Assembly: GCA_963800395.1 (NCBI GenBank)
Contig: CAWDBD010000020.1
Coordinates: forward strand, 14,338 to 78,337
Reading direction: 5' to 3'
DNA from: DASSBG01 sp963800395
Lineage (GTDB): Bacteria; Pseudomonadota; Gammaproteobacteria; Xanthomonadales; Rhodanobacteraceae
Length of the DNA stretch: 64,000 nucleotides
Shown one piece after another: positions 24,989-33,383 of this stretch. How positions within the stretch are numbered: the first letter of the stretch is position 1; every line of letters starts with the position of its first letter. A model generated the notes under the pieces. The model was given only the letters and a program-made list of their open reading frames with translations, was not told the DNA's origin and searched no databases. The translations under genes and the position numbers were made by a program.

Positions 24989-26371
24989 TCAGCCCGGGAT
25001 ACCGCCTTCGGTGAGCTTCAACGGGTTCAGAAGCTTTTTCAGTTCAGCGTCCGAAAGGCCGCTTTCTTCCCGCGCCACATCCATGATTGGGCGTTTTTCC
25101 TTGTACGCTTTCTTGGCTATCGCCGCACCCTTCTCATAGCCGATGACCGGATTGAGCGCAGTCACCAGCACCGGGTTCTTGTCCAGTGCCTCGGCGATCT
25201 TGTCCTTGTTGACCTTGAAGGTGGCAATCGCCTTGTCGGCCATCAGGCGCGACACATTGGCCAGGATCTGAATCGACTCGAGCAGGTTGAGTGCAATCAC
25301 CGGCAGCATCACGTTCAGCTGGAAATTGCCCGCCTGTCCGCCGACGGTGATGGTCGCATCATTGCCGATGACCTGGGCCGCCACCATCGCCGCCGCTTCC
25401 GGAATCACCGGATTGATCTTGCCTGGCATGATCGACGAGCCCGGCTGCAATGCCTCCAGCTCGATCTCGCCCAGCCCGGCCAGCGGTCCCGAGTTCATCC
25501 AGCGCAGGTCGTTGGCGATTTTCATCAGTGCCACGGCGTACGCCTTCAGCTGCCCCGACAGCTCCACGGCCGCATCCTGCGAGGCAATGCCCTCGTAATA
25601 GTTCTCGGCCGATGCAAATCGGACCTTGGTCATCTTTCGCAGCTCGGTGGCGACGCCGGTACCGAACTTCGGATCAGCATTGATGCCGGTCCCCACGGCA
25701 CTGCCGCCCAGCGGCAGCTTGCGCATGCGTCCCAGACTGTCCTCGATGCGCTCAATCGCCGAGGCAACCTGGGCCGACCAGCCCGACAGCTCCTGACCGA
25801 AGGTCACCGGCATGGCGTCCATCAGGTGCGTGCGGCCGGTTTTGGCCACCCGGCGCAGATGGCGCGAGCGCTTGTCAATGGTTTTCTTCAGGTGCTTCAG
25901 CGCCGGCAGCAACTGCTCGCTGACGGCCAGCGAGGCACTGACATGGATCGCGGTGGGGATGACGTCGTTCGAGCTCTGGCCGTAGTTGACGTGATCATTG
26001 GGATGTACCTTGCTGCTGCCACTGCTGGCCAGGTGCGCGATCACCTCGTTGGCGTTCATGTTGCTGCTGGTGCCCGAACCGGTCTGGAACACGTCAATCG
26101 GGAACTGCGCATTGAACTCGCCGTCGGCCACGCGCAGCGCCGCCTTGCGGATCGCCCCCGCCCGGCGCTGGCTCAGGTGCCCCAGGCGCATGTTGGTCTC
26201 GGCTGCGGCGGCCTTGATCAGTCCCAGCGCACGTATGAACTCAGGCGGCATGGTGCGCCCGGAGACAGGGAAATTGTCCACCGCCCGCTGTGTCTGTGCA
26301 CCCCACAGGGCGTCGGCAGGGACCTTCAGATCACCCATGCTGTCATGTTCGACTCGAAACTTGCTGCTCAT
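24989..26371 (-). CDS. fumC: Fumarate hydratase class II
   Basis: Iron-independent fumarase of the TCA cycle (fumarate to malate). The 460-residue product contains the fumarase/aspartase signature GSSIMPGKINPV, the active-site His in GRTHLMDAMPVTFGQE, and GSGTSSNMNANEVIAH. Length is standard (about 460). It has no close cotranscribed partner; the next gene on its 5' side is divergent, across a 364-bp space holding a palindromic element. Confidence 0.97.
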   Translation of the reverse strand: MSSKFRVEHDSMGDLKVPADALWGAQTQRAVDNFPVSGRTMPPEFIRALGLIKAAAAETNMRLGHLSQRRAGAIRKAALRVADGEFNAQFPIDVFQTGSGTSSNMNANEVIAHLASSGSSKVHPNDHVNYGQSSNDVIPTAIHVSASLAVSEQLLPALKHLKKTIDKRSRHLRRVAKTGRTHLMDAMPVTFGQELSGWSAQVASAIERIEDSLGRMRKLPLGGSAVGTGINADPKFGTGVATELRKMTKVRFASAENYYEGIASQDAAVELSGQLKAYAVALMKIANDLRWMNSGPLAGLGEIELEALQPGSSIMPGKINPVIPEAAAMVAAQVIGNDATITVGGQAGNFQLNVMLPVIALNLLESIQILANVSRLMADKAIATFKVNKDKIAEALDKNPVLVTALNPVIGYEKGAAIAKKAYKEKRPIMDVAREESGLSDAELKKLLNPLKLTEGGIPG

Positions 26372-26519
26372 AGCTGCTCCGCGATTGGCTGTTTGGTCAA
26401 TCGCGTATTGTAGCGCGGTGGGTAGGGAGACTCGGGACTCGGCTCGCCACGCCGAGCGTGTAGCTCGCAGCTCGCCTCAGGAAGGCATGCCACGGAACAG
26501 GTGTCGCCTGACGCCTGGC

Positions 26520-26640
26520 GGCGGGATCCGCTTCGCTTCTCCCGCACTGCGCCTTTTTTGTTGAAAAGCTTTCGCGGCTTTTGCCGCGAGCTACTTTCTG
26601 AAAAAGGATTTCCTGCGGGAGAAGCGCAGCGGATCCCGCC
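26520..26640. repeat. 121-bp palindromic element with 27-bp inverted ends
   Basis: The left end (26520-26546, starting GGCGGGATCCGCTTCGCTTC) and the right end (26614-26640, ending GCAGCGGATCCCGCC) are inverted complements with one mismatch in 27. Inside, CCTTTTTT faces AAAAAGG and AGCTTTCGCGGC faces GCCGCGAGCT around a TTTT turn, so the whole element can fold as one long hairpin. No reading frame. It occupies the 364-bp intergenic space between fumC and the acetyltransferase gene, whose other bases show only a smaller palindrome (CGGCTCGCCACGCCGAG, 26438-26454). Confidence 0.82.
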
Positions 26641-26735
26641 ATGCAGACCACAAGCCACCCCATCCAGCACCCGAAGCCAACAACCTGACAAAACATCACC
26701 CTGCAAGCAAACCCGCAACGCGGGACAATACCCCC

Positions 26736-27905
26736 ATGTTCGATGTCCGCTTCCACGACAGCATGGATGCCTTCACGGCCGGCGAGTGGGACGCGCTGGC
26801 CGGCAGCGCCAATCCGTTTGTCAGCCACGCTTTCCTGGCCGGGCTCGAGCGGCATCGCTGCATCCGCGCGGAATGGGGCTGGCGGCCGCACCACGTAGCC
26901 ATCCACGAGAACGGCCGGCTGCTGGCCGCGGCACCGCTGTACCTGAAGGGCAACTCGCGCGGCGAGTTCGTGTTCGACTGGAGCTGGGCGCATGCCTGGG
27001 AAGATGCCGGCGGCCGCTACTATCCGAAACTGCTCAACGCAGTGCCCTGGTCGCCGGTCAGCGGTCCGCGTCTGCTGGCAGCCGACGGAGAAAACCAGAA
27101 CGAACTGCGGCAACAGCTGGTCGAGGCCATGCAGGCCGAGTGCACACGGATGGGCCTGTCCTCGGTGCACGCCAATTTTCTGGCTGCCGATGACCTGCCA
27201 GCCTTCGGGTCGGCGTGGCTGCAACGTTTCGACCTGCAGTACCACTGGCACAACCATGGATACGGCAATTTTGAGGAGTTTCTCGCTGCCCTGCGCCACA
27301 AGAAGCGCAAGAACATGCGTCACGAGCGCGCGCAGGCGGCAGAGTCCGGCTTGAGCATTGCCATGCACGACGGTGCTGAGCTGGATGACGACGAGTGGCA
27401 GGCGGTACATGCCCTGTATTGCCAGACTTTCGACGAGAAAGGCAATGTCGCCGTGCTCAGCGTGGCGTTTCTGCGCCACCTGGCCACGAGTGCCAACTGC
27501 AGCGTGCGGGTCGCGACAGCACGCCGCGGCAGACAAATCATCGCCATGGCCTTGTTCCTTGAAGGCGGTGACACGCTGTATGGCCGCTACTGGGGCAGCC
27601 GCGAGCACCTGCCCGGCTTGCACTTCGAGCTCTGCTACTACCAGGGCATCGACCATTGCATTCGCCATGGCCTGGCACACTTCGAACCGGGTGCCCAGGG
27701 CGAACACAAGATGGCGCGGGGGTTTGTACCCACGCCAACGTACTCCCGGCATTTCATCGCACATGGCGGCTTTCGTGCAGCAGTGGCCGCCGCACTGGCG
27801 CGCGAGACGCAAGCGATGGCCGAGTATCAGGCCGAGCTGGAGGCCCGGTCGCCCTACGCGCAGTCGGCCGAAGCGGTGCGCCGTCCTGCCGGAAGCAGCC
27901 CATGA
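26736..27905 (+). CDS. FemAB-like / GNAT-fold acyltransferase (peptidogalycan biosynthesis/recognition family)
   Basis: A 389-residue cytoplasmic protein. Its opening (FHDSMDAFTAGEWDALAGSA, then NPFVSHAFLAGLE), the middle KKRKNMRHERAQ and the C-terminal GRYWGSREHLPGLHFELCYYQGI with FEPGAQGEHKMARGF are typical of the PF04339 family (formerly DUF482), which has two GNAT folds like FemX/FemAB aminoacyl-tRNA-dependent ligases. Substrate is not established for the family. The gene overlaps aat by four bases, and aat also uses aminoacyl-tRNA; this pairing is common in xanthomonads and supports a link to aminoacyl transfer, by inference. Confidence 0.88.
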   Translation: MFDVRFHDSMDAFTAGEWDALAGSANPFVSHAFLAGLERHRCIRAEWGWRPHHVAIHENGRLLAAAPLYLKGNSRGEFVFDWSWAHAWEDAGGRYYPKLLNAVPWSPVSGPRLLAADGENQNELRQQLVEAMQAECTRMGLSSVHANFLAADDLPAFGSAWLQRFDLQYHWHNHGYGNFEEFLAALRHKKRKNMRHERAQAAESGLSIAMHDGAELDDDEWQAVHALYCQTFDEKGNVAVLSVAFLRHLATSANCSVRVATARRGRQIIAMALFLEGGDTLYGRYWGSREHLPGLHFELCYYQGIDHCIRHGLAHFEPGAQGEHKMARGFVPTPTYSRHFIAHGGFRAAVAAALARETQAMAEYQAELEARSPYAQSAEAVRRPAGSSP

Positions 27906-28690
27906 GCCCTTTGCCGATCACTTTTCTGCGCCCCGGCCAGCCCCCCGACTTTCCGCATCCAGCGCAAGCCATGACAGCGCCCAACGGCCTGCTGGCAGCG
28001 GGAGGAGAGCTGTCGCCGGAGTGGTTGGTGCAGGCGTACAGCCATGGCATCTTTCCGTGGTTCAGCGAAGAAGAGCCCATTCTCTGGTGGTCGCCCGACC
28101 CGCGCTGTGTCTTTCACACCGACTGCATTCATGTCAGCCGCAGTCTGCAACGACAACTGCGCCGTTGCGGCTGGCATCTGCGGGCCGATGCCTGTTTCCG
28201 CCAGGTCATCGAGGCCTGTGCCGAGCCGCGCGGTGATGGTCACGGCAGCTGGCTGACCCCTTCAATGATCGACGCCTACTGCGATTTGCATGGCCTGGGC
28301 CACGCGCACAGCATCGAGGTGCATGACGGTGACCGCCTTGTGGGTGGCCTGTATGGCGTAGCCACGGGCCGCATGTTCTGTGGCGAATCGATGTTCAGTG
28401 CCGAAACCGGCGGATCCAAGGTTGCCCTGCTGGCCATCGCGCGCGTCCTCCACCACTGGGGCTGGCCGCTGCTGGATGCCCAGGTACCCAACCCGCACCT
28501 GTTGCGCATGGGCGCCCGGATGATGCCGCGCACGACCTATCTGTCCGAGCTCAGTGCCTTGCAGCAAGCGGCACAGGTACCGGGCTCCTGGCGCGAGATC
28601 TGGCCGTTCGCACGCGCCAGTGATCTGCTGGACAGCGTGCCGACGAAGGTATCCTCGGGGCAAGGCTCAGGGGAACAGCGCCGCAGCTGA
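27902..28690 (+). CDS. aat: Leucyl/phenylalanyl-tRNA-protein transferase
   Basis: Transfers Leu or Phe from tRNA to N-terminal Arg/Lys of proteins, marking them for ClpS-ClpAP (N-end rule). The 262-residue product has FPHPAQAMTAPNGLLAAGGE, the conserved AYSHGIFPWFSEEEPILWWSPDPR, and YGVATGRMFCGESMFS. Length is slightly above the usual 230-245 because of a C-terminal tail. ATG 27902 overlaps the preceding gene's stop codon (ATGA), indicating coupling. Confidence 0.96.
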   Translation: MSPLPITFLRPGQPPDFPHPAQAMTAPNGLLAAGGELSPEWLVQAYSHGIFPWFSEEEPILWWSPDPRCVFHTDCIHVSRSLQRQLRRCGWHLRADACFRQVIEACAEPRGDGHGSWLTPSMIDAYCDLHGLGHAHSIEVHDGDRLVGGLYGVATGRMFCGESMFSAETGGSKVALLAIARVLHHWGWPLLDAQVPNPHLLRMGARMMPRTTYLSELSALQQAAQVPGSWREIWPFARASDLLDSVPTKVSSGQGSGEQRRS

Positions 28691-28745
28691 TGTGCATTCC
28701 TCGCGCCAGCGCCTCGCGGCATGGCCACGGGTACGCCGCAAATGC

Positions 28746-28775
28746 TTGCACTCCCACCCCGGCTCACGCTAGAAT
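28746..28775 (+). promoter_or_regulatory. Sigma-70 promoter of ykgO
   Basis: TTGCAC (28746-28751) and TAGAAT (28770-28775) are 18 bases apart, 30 bases before the ykgO start codon. No Zur-type AT-rich palindrome is obvious near it. Confidence 0.6.
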
Positions 28776-28804
28776 CCCCGTTTTAATTCAGCAGGAATGC
28801 CGCC

Positions 28805-28930
28805 ATGAAGGTGCTTTCTTCTCTCAAGTCTGCCAAATCCCGTCACCGCGACTGCAAGATCGTGCGCCGTCGTGGCAAGGTGTTCGTGATCTGCAAGTCC
28901 AACCCCCGCTTCAAGGCGCGCCAGCGCTGA
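28805..28930 (+). CDS. ykgO: 50S ribosomal protein L36, C- type (YkgO)
   Basis: A 41-residue highly basic protein starting MKVLSSLKSAKSRHRDCKIV and ending NPRFKARQR. It matches type-B L36 paralogues. Only two of the zinc ligands of ordinary L36 remain (RDCK and VICK), so zinc binding is unlikely, as expected for the C- form used when zinc is scarce or as the main form in some lineages. A Shine-Dalgarno-like AGGA lies eight bases upstream. It has its own promoter and terminator. The usual partner gene ykgM (L31 type B) is not adjacent. Confidence 0.95.
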   Translation: MKVLSSLKSAKSRHRDCKIVRRRGKVFVICKSNPRFKARQR

Positions 28931-28957
28931 GCTGCGCCTGGACAAGCACTCGAACGA

Positions 28958-28979
28958 GGCCGCTGCAAGCGGCCTTTTT
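28958..28979 (+). terminator. Rho-independent terminator of ykgO
   Basis: Perfect seven-pair stem GGCCGCT / AGCGGCC with loop GCA, followed by five T residues, 27 bases after the ykgO stop codon. Confidence 0.9.
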
Positions 28980-29088
28980 CATGTGTGCAATCCATGCCAC
29001 AGCGCACAGTTCACGTGTATCGGCATGGATTAACGCCAGATATTCTGTTAAAAGTAGCTCGCAAACTCCTGACTCGCGGGGAATTATC

Positions 29089-29406
29089 ATGATGATCAAA
29101 CAGCTGCTCGCCACCACTGCCTTGAGCCTTGGCATCGCCATGGCGGCCCCGGCTCAGGCCGATACGCTGCTGATGCAGCAGGTACACAAGGAAAAGCAGA
29201 TGGCCATGCCGACGCGCGGCATGACCATGGCGCAGGTAGAGCGTCGCTACGGTGCCCCGCTGAACAAGCTGCCCACGCGTGGTGGCGATGCCCCCCGGCA
29301 TCCGCCCATCAACCGCTGGCAGTATGCGCATTACATTGTGTATTTCGAGCGCAACCGGGTGATCCACTCGGTCATCAATCCGCCAACGCAAGACAGCAAC
29401 AGCTGA
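29089..29406 (+). CDS. Small secreted protein of unknown function
   Basis: A 105-residue product with a clear Sec signal peptide (MMIKQLLATTALSLGIAMAA, cleavage after PAQA) and GGGGA upstream of the ATG. The mature part contains RGMTMAQVERRYGAPLNKLP and WQYAHYIVYFERNRVIHSVI. The 'T-M-x-x-V-x-x-x-x-G-x-P' element followed by a strand pair resembles the SmpA/OmlA (BamE-like) fold seen in small periplasmic proteins, but this is a weak resemblance. It lies 15 bp before the agmatine deiminase start and is probably cotranscribed with it. Confidence 0.8.
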   Translation: MMIKQLLATTALSLGIAMAAPAQADTLLMQQVHKEKQMAMPTRGMTMAQVERRYGAPLNKLPTRGGDAPRHPPINRWQYAHYIVYFERNRVIHSVINPPTQDSNS

Positions 29407-29421
29407 TTGACCGAGGTTCCC

Positions 29422-30441
29422 ATGCGATGGCCTGCCGAATGGGAGCCGCAGGCTGGCGTGCTGGTCGCATGGCCGCATGCCGGCACCGACTGGGCGGCCA
29501 ATCTGGCTGAAGTCGAGCAGACCTACCTGGCACTGGCCGCGGCGGTGACCCGGTTTCAGCCGCTGCTCATCTGTGTCCCCGATACCGCGCTGCGTTCTCA
29601 CGTCGAGCGACTGCTGGAACATGGCACGGGCCCATTTCCCGTTCGCCTGCTGGAGTCGCCCTATGACGACACATGGCTGCGCGACTCCGGGCCCATCACG
29701 CTGCGTGACGATGCGGGAAAACCCGAGCTTGCCGACTTTCGCTTCACCGGCTGGGGCGGCAAGTACGATGCCGCCGAAGACAACCTGCTGAGCTCGCGCC
29801 TGGCCAGCGCCGGAGCCTTTGCCGACACGCCACTGCGAACCGTCGACTGGGCACTGGAAGGTGGCGCGATCGAGTCCGATGGCCAGGGCAGCGTGCTCAC
29901 CACATGGCATTGCATGCATGCACGGCACCCCGATCTGACCCGGGAGCAGATCGCCAGACACCTTGCCGCCTACCTGCACGCAGATCGTGTGCTGTGGCTC
30001 GACAGCGGCGCCCTGCAAGGTGACGATACCGATGCTCATATTGATACGCTGGCCCGCTTTGCCCCCGGCGACCGCATTGTCTACCAGGCCTGCGACGCGC
30101 CGGACGATCCCCACCATGACGACCTCGCGCGCATGGCCGAGGAACTGGCAGCCCTGCGTACCGGAACCGGCAAACCCTACACCCTGATCGCCCTGCCCTG
30201 GCCTCGAGCCATCGTCGAGGACGGGCGTCGCCTTGCCGCGTCCTACGCCAACTACCTGGTCATCAACGATGCGGTTCTGGTGCCAGCCTACGGTGATCCA
30301 GCCGATACGCAGGCGACCATGCTGATCGGGCAGGCTCATCCGGGGCGCGAGATCATTCCGATTCCCTGCCGTCCCCTGATCAGCCAGAACGGCAGCCTGC
30401 ACTGCATCACCATGCAGCTGCCTGTCGGCGTGCTTGGCTGA
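29422..30441 (+). CDS. aguA: Agmatine deiminase
   Basis: Converts agmatine to N-carbamoylputrescine and ammonia, the first step of putrescine synthesis from agmatine. The 339-residue product starts MRWPAEWEPQAGVLVAWPHA and has the guanidino-modifying family elements DTWLRDSGPITL, FTGWGGKYDA, WALEGGAIESDG, DAHIDTLARF and the catalytic cysteine C328 in NGSLHC. I chose ATG 29422, with GAGG seven bases before it, over an upstream TTG. The next pathway gene (aguB) is at 32319, beyond an MFS transporter on the opposite strand. Confidence 0.95.
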   Translation: MRWPAEWEPQAGVLVAWPHAGTDWAANLAEVEQTYLALAAAVTRFQPLLICVPDTALRSHVERLLEHGTGPFPVRLLESPYDDTWLRDSGPITLRDDAGKPELADFRFTGWGGKYDAAEDNLLSSRLASAGAFADTPLRTVDWALEGGAIESDGQGSVLTTWHCMHARHPDLTREQIARHLAAYLHADRVLWLDSGALQGDDTDAHIDTLARFAPGDRIVYQACDAPDDPHHDDLARMAEELAALRTGTGKPYTLIALPWPRAIVEDGRRLAASYANYLVINDAVLVPAYGDPADTQATMLIGQAHPGREIIPIPCRPLISQNGSLHCITMQLPVGVLG

Positions 30442-30529
30442 TCACCACACCCATGGCGTGGGGCTGCGCGGAGATCCTGCCGTGCACGCCCGCTTACCCA
30501 CGCAGTCGTCCCTTCGCCGCAACGCCGGT

Positions 30530-32074
30530 TCAATGCGGACCGTCCACCGCCTTCCCGCTCACCGCCGCATTCTCGACACGATCGCTGTGCCGGGCAAAAT
30601 CACGGCGGATGCCGCTGATTGCCAGTACCGTCAACAGCGCAGCGACGGCAACGCCGGCATACACGTGCACCGTGGCCGTCACCATCGCTTCGCGCAGGTG
30701 GTCCGCCACGGCATGCGGCGTCGCCGTGTCATGCAGCGCACGTATCACGGCATCAAGGTCGCTCGGCCAAGGGCTGCCGGCCTTGCCCGGCGCGTTGTCC
30801 AGCGCCTTGCGCATGGCGTGATTGAACAGTGCGCCCACCAGCACTGCGCCCAGGCTCATGCCCAGATAGCGCGAAAACATGTTCGCGCTGGTCACCACGC
30901 CGCGCTCGCTCCAGCCAACAGCTGATTGCAGCGCTACCAGCAGCGGCGTCGACATCAGTCCGAAGCCGGCACCCAGCAGGGCGTGCACGCCGATCAGCAC
31001 CGGAACGGACTGGGGTTCGGGCAGCAGGGCGAATGCCAGCGTGGCCAGCAAGGCGAGCACTGCGCCGATCAGCGCCGTATTGCGGAAGCCGATGCTGAGG
31101 TAAAGCCGACCTGACCAGCTCGACGCCAGAGGCCAGCCGAGACTGATGGTGGCCAGCAGCAAGCCGGCTGCAATCGCATCCAGACCCAGCGCCGATTGCC
31201 CGAACGTCGGCAGATAGGTATTGGGTGCCATGAGCACGATGCCCAGACCCACCATGGCCAGGTTGCTCAGGGCCAGGTTCCGTCGTCGCCACAGCCACGC
31301 CGGCATGGTCGGCTCGGCCGCACGCCGCTCAACCCGCCATGCCGCAAACAGCAGAACAATCGCCGGCACGAAGCTGAGCAGGCTCTGCCACGAGCGCCAG
31401 GGCCAGGCCTGGCCGCCTTCCAGCAGACCGAAGAACAGGGCGCCGCTGCCGAGCAGTATCAGTGCGGCGCCAGTGAAGTCGATGCGGTGCTCGCGCCGTT
31501 CGACCTGCTCATGCAGGAAGCGGCTTACCAGGAACAGCGCCACGGCGCCCAGTGGCAGGTTGATGAGGAAGATCCAGCGCCAGGATGCGTACTCGACAAA
31601 CGCGCCACCCAGGGTCGGGCCGACAATCGCTGCCACGCCCCACACGCTGGACAGCCAGCCCTGGATCGCCGCGCGCTCGCGCACGGTGAACAAATCGCCC
31701 ACCAGTGTGGCCACCGTGGCCATGATGGCACCGGCACCGAGGCCCTGCAGGCCGCGAAAGACAATCAGGCTGGGCATGTTCCAGGCCAGTGCGCAGCAGG
31801 CCGAGCCGAGCAGGAAAACCGAGGTACCAAAGACCAGAATCGGCTTGCGACCGTGCAGATCGGCGAGCTTGCCGTAGATCGGTATGCACACCATCTGCAG
31901 CAGCAGGTAGATCGAGAACACCCAGCCGATCCACGCGAAACCTCCGAGGTCCGCCGCAATCTGTGGCACCGCCGTGGCGATGATGGTGCTGTCCATGGCC
32001 GCCAGGAACATGGTCAGCATCAGCGCGCCAAGAATCCAGCGCCGCTCAATGGGGTCGAGCTTCTGTTCGCTCAT
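30530..32074 (-). CDS. MFS drug/metabolite exporter, EmrB/QacA (DHA2) family
   Basis: A 514-residue membrane protein with about 14 predicted spans. Motif C-type and DHA2 features are visible: MDSTIIATAVPQIAADL in span 1, GKLADLHGRKPIL (motif A), RGLQGLGAGAIMATVATLVG, and VGPTLGGAFVEYASWRWIFL (motif C and following). Such carriers use the proton gradient to export drugs or cationic metabolites. ATG 32074 begins MSEQKLDPIERRW. It sits between the two agmatine-to-putrescine genes in the opposite orientation, which suggests, without proof, a link to polyamine or agmatine export. Confidence 0.93.
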   Translation of the reverse strand: MSEQKLDPIERRWILGALMLTMFLAAMDSTIIATAVPQIAADLGGFAWIGWVFSIYLLLQMVCIPIYGKLADLHGRKPILVFGTSVFLLGSACCALAWNMPSLIVFRGLQGLGAGAIMATVATLVGDLFTVRERAAIQGWLSSVWGVAAIVGPTLGGAFVEYASWRWIFLINLPLGAVALFLVSRFLHEQVERREHRIDFTGAALILLGSGALFFGLLEGGQAWPWRSWQSLLSFVPAIVLLFAAWRVERRAAEPTMPAWLWRRRNLALSNLAMVGLGIVLMAPNTYLPTFGQSALGLDAIAAGLLLATISLGWPLASSWSGRLYLSIGFRNTALIGAVLALLATLAFALLPEPQSVPVLIGVHALLGAGFGLMSTPLLVALQSAVGWSERGVVTSANMFSRYLGMSLGAVLVGALFNHAMRKALDNAPGKAGSPWPSDLDAVIRALHDTATPHAVADHLREAMVTATVHVYAGVAVAALLTVLAISGIRRDFARHSDRVENAAVSGKAVDGPH

Positions 32075-32318
32075 GCAACCTTCTCGCGGGCCGCGCGAAG
32101 TGAAACGATGTAATCCATCAGGCCAGTGTAGCGGCCTGCTGTACCGGCGTGCGCGCGCGCTGCCGTGGCGCTTGCGCGAGCAAAGATCCCCCATCCCCTG
32201 GCTCGGCCTGCGCCCATGCCACCCCGTGGAGATCACCGGTGGCTCCTGCACAGGTCGAACCCCACTGTTTTTTCAGCATTTGCGGTATCGTGGAGGCTTT
32301 CCAACGCCGGTTCGGGTC

Positions 32319-33209
32319 ATGACAAGTCAAGTACTCAAGGTCGCGCTGCTGCAGGAGACCGATCACGGCAGCCGCGACGCCAACCTGGATGCCATCGAGG
32401 CCGGGCTGCGCGCGGCCGCAGCACGCGGCGCGCAACTGGTCCTGTTGCAGGAACTGCACAGTGGTGCGTATTTCTGCCAGCGCGAAAATGTTGCCGTTTT
32501 CGATCAGGCCGAACCCATTCCGGGTCCATCCAGCGAGCGCATCGGCGCCCTGGCCGCCGAGTTGCAACTGGTCGTGGTGGCCTCCCTGTTCGAGCGCCGT
32601 GCGGCGGGTTTGTATCACAACACGGCGCTGGTGTTTGATCGCTCGAGCGAAATCGCCGGTCGCTACCGCAAGATGCACATTCCCGATGATCCGGGCTTTT
32701 ACGAGAAGTTCTACTTCACGCCGGGCGACCTCGGATTCGAACCGATCGATACCTCGGTGGGCAGGCTTGGCGTGCTGGTGTGCTGGGACCAGTGGTATCC
32801 GGAAGCGGCACGTCTGATGGCCCTGGCCGGCGCCGATCTGTTGCTCTACCCCACCGCGATTGGCTGGGACCCGCAGGACGACGATGCCGAAATGGCCCGC
32901 CAGCGCGACGCCTGGATCACCGTGCAACGCGGCCATGCCGTCGCCAATGGACTGCCGCTGCTGGCCTGCAACCGGACCGGTTTCGAGCCCGACCCGGAGG
33001 ATGCGAAAAGCGGCATCCGCTTCTGGGGCTCCAGTTTTGTTGCCGGACCGCAAGGTGAAATTCTGGCCGAAGCGGGCAGCGACACGGCACAGCTGCTGCT
33101 GACGGACATCGACATGGCCCGCAGCGAGGACGTGCGACGCATCTGGCCTTTCCTGCGCGACCGGCGGATTGATGCCTACGCCGATCTGTCGAAGCGATTC
33201 AGGGACTGA
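32319..33209 (+). CDS. aguB: N-carbamoylputrescine amidase
   Basis: Nitrilase-superfamily enzyme hydrolysing N-carbamoylputrescine to putrescine. The 296-residue product starts MTSQVLKVALLQETDHGSRD and has the catalytic triad: Glu in LVLLQELH, Lys in GRYRKMHIPDD, and Cys in VLVCWDQWYPEAAR. The family-specific FYEKFYFTPGD and FWGSSFVAGPQGE are present. With aguA it completes the agmatine route. The start has no strong ribosome-binding site, but homologues start at this position. Confidence 0.95.
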   Translation: MTSQVLKVALLQETDHGSRDANLDAIEAGLRAAAARGAQLVLLQELHSGAYFCQRENVAVFDQAEPIPGPSSERIGALAAELQLVVVASLFERRAAGLYHNTALVFDRSSEIAGRYRKMHIPDDPGFYEKFYFTPGDLGFEPIDTSVGRLGVLVCWDQWYPEAARLMALAGADLLLYPTAIGWDPQDDDAEMARQRDAWITVQRGHAVANGLPLLACNRTGFEPDPEDAKSGIRFWGSSFVAGPQGEILAEAGSDTAQLLLTDIDMARSEDVRRIWPFLRDRRIDAYADLSKRFRD

Positions 33210-33383
33210 CCGACGGGGTCTGAAAGCCGCAGGCCGCGCGCTTGCGTCTGCGCTGCCCTGCACAAGGGCGGCGTTCTCCCGGTCAGCCGGACCGAAGCCG
33301 CCACAATACACAATTTGGCCCGCAACGCTTGTCGTCAATGCCTGCTGCCGCCATGATGGAGGTTTGCGACCGATGTCCCACCC

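Noticed and set aside
29011..30402. 463-codon minus-strand open frame over the agmatine deiminase gene
   Set aside because: No domains; it is the antisense of a gene with a complete active site.
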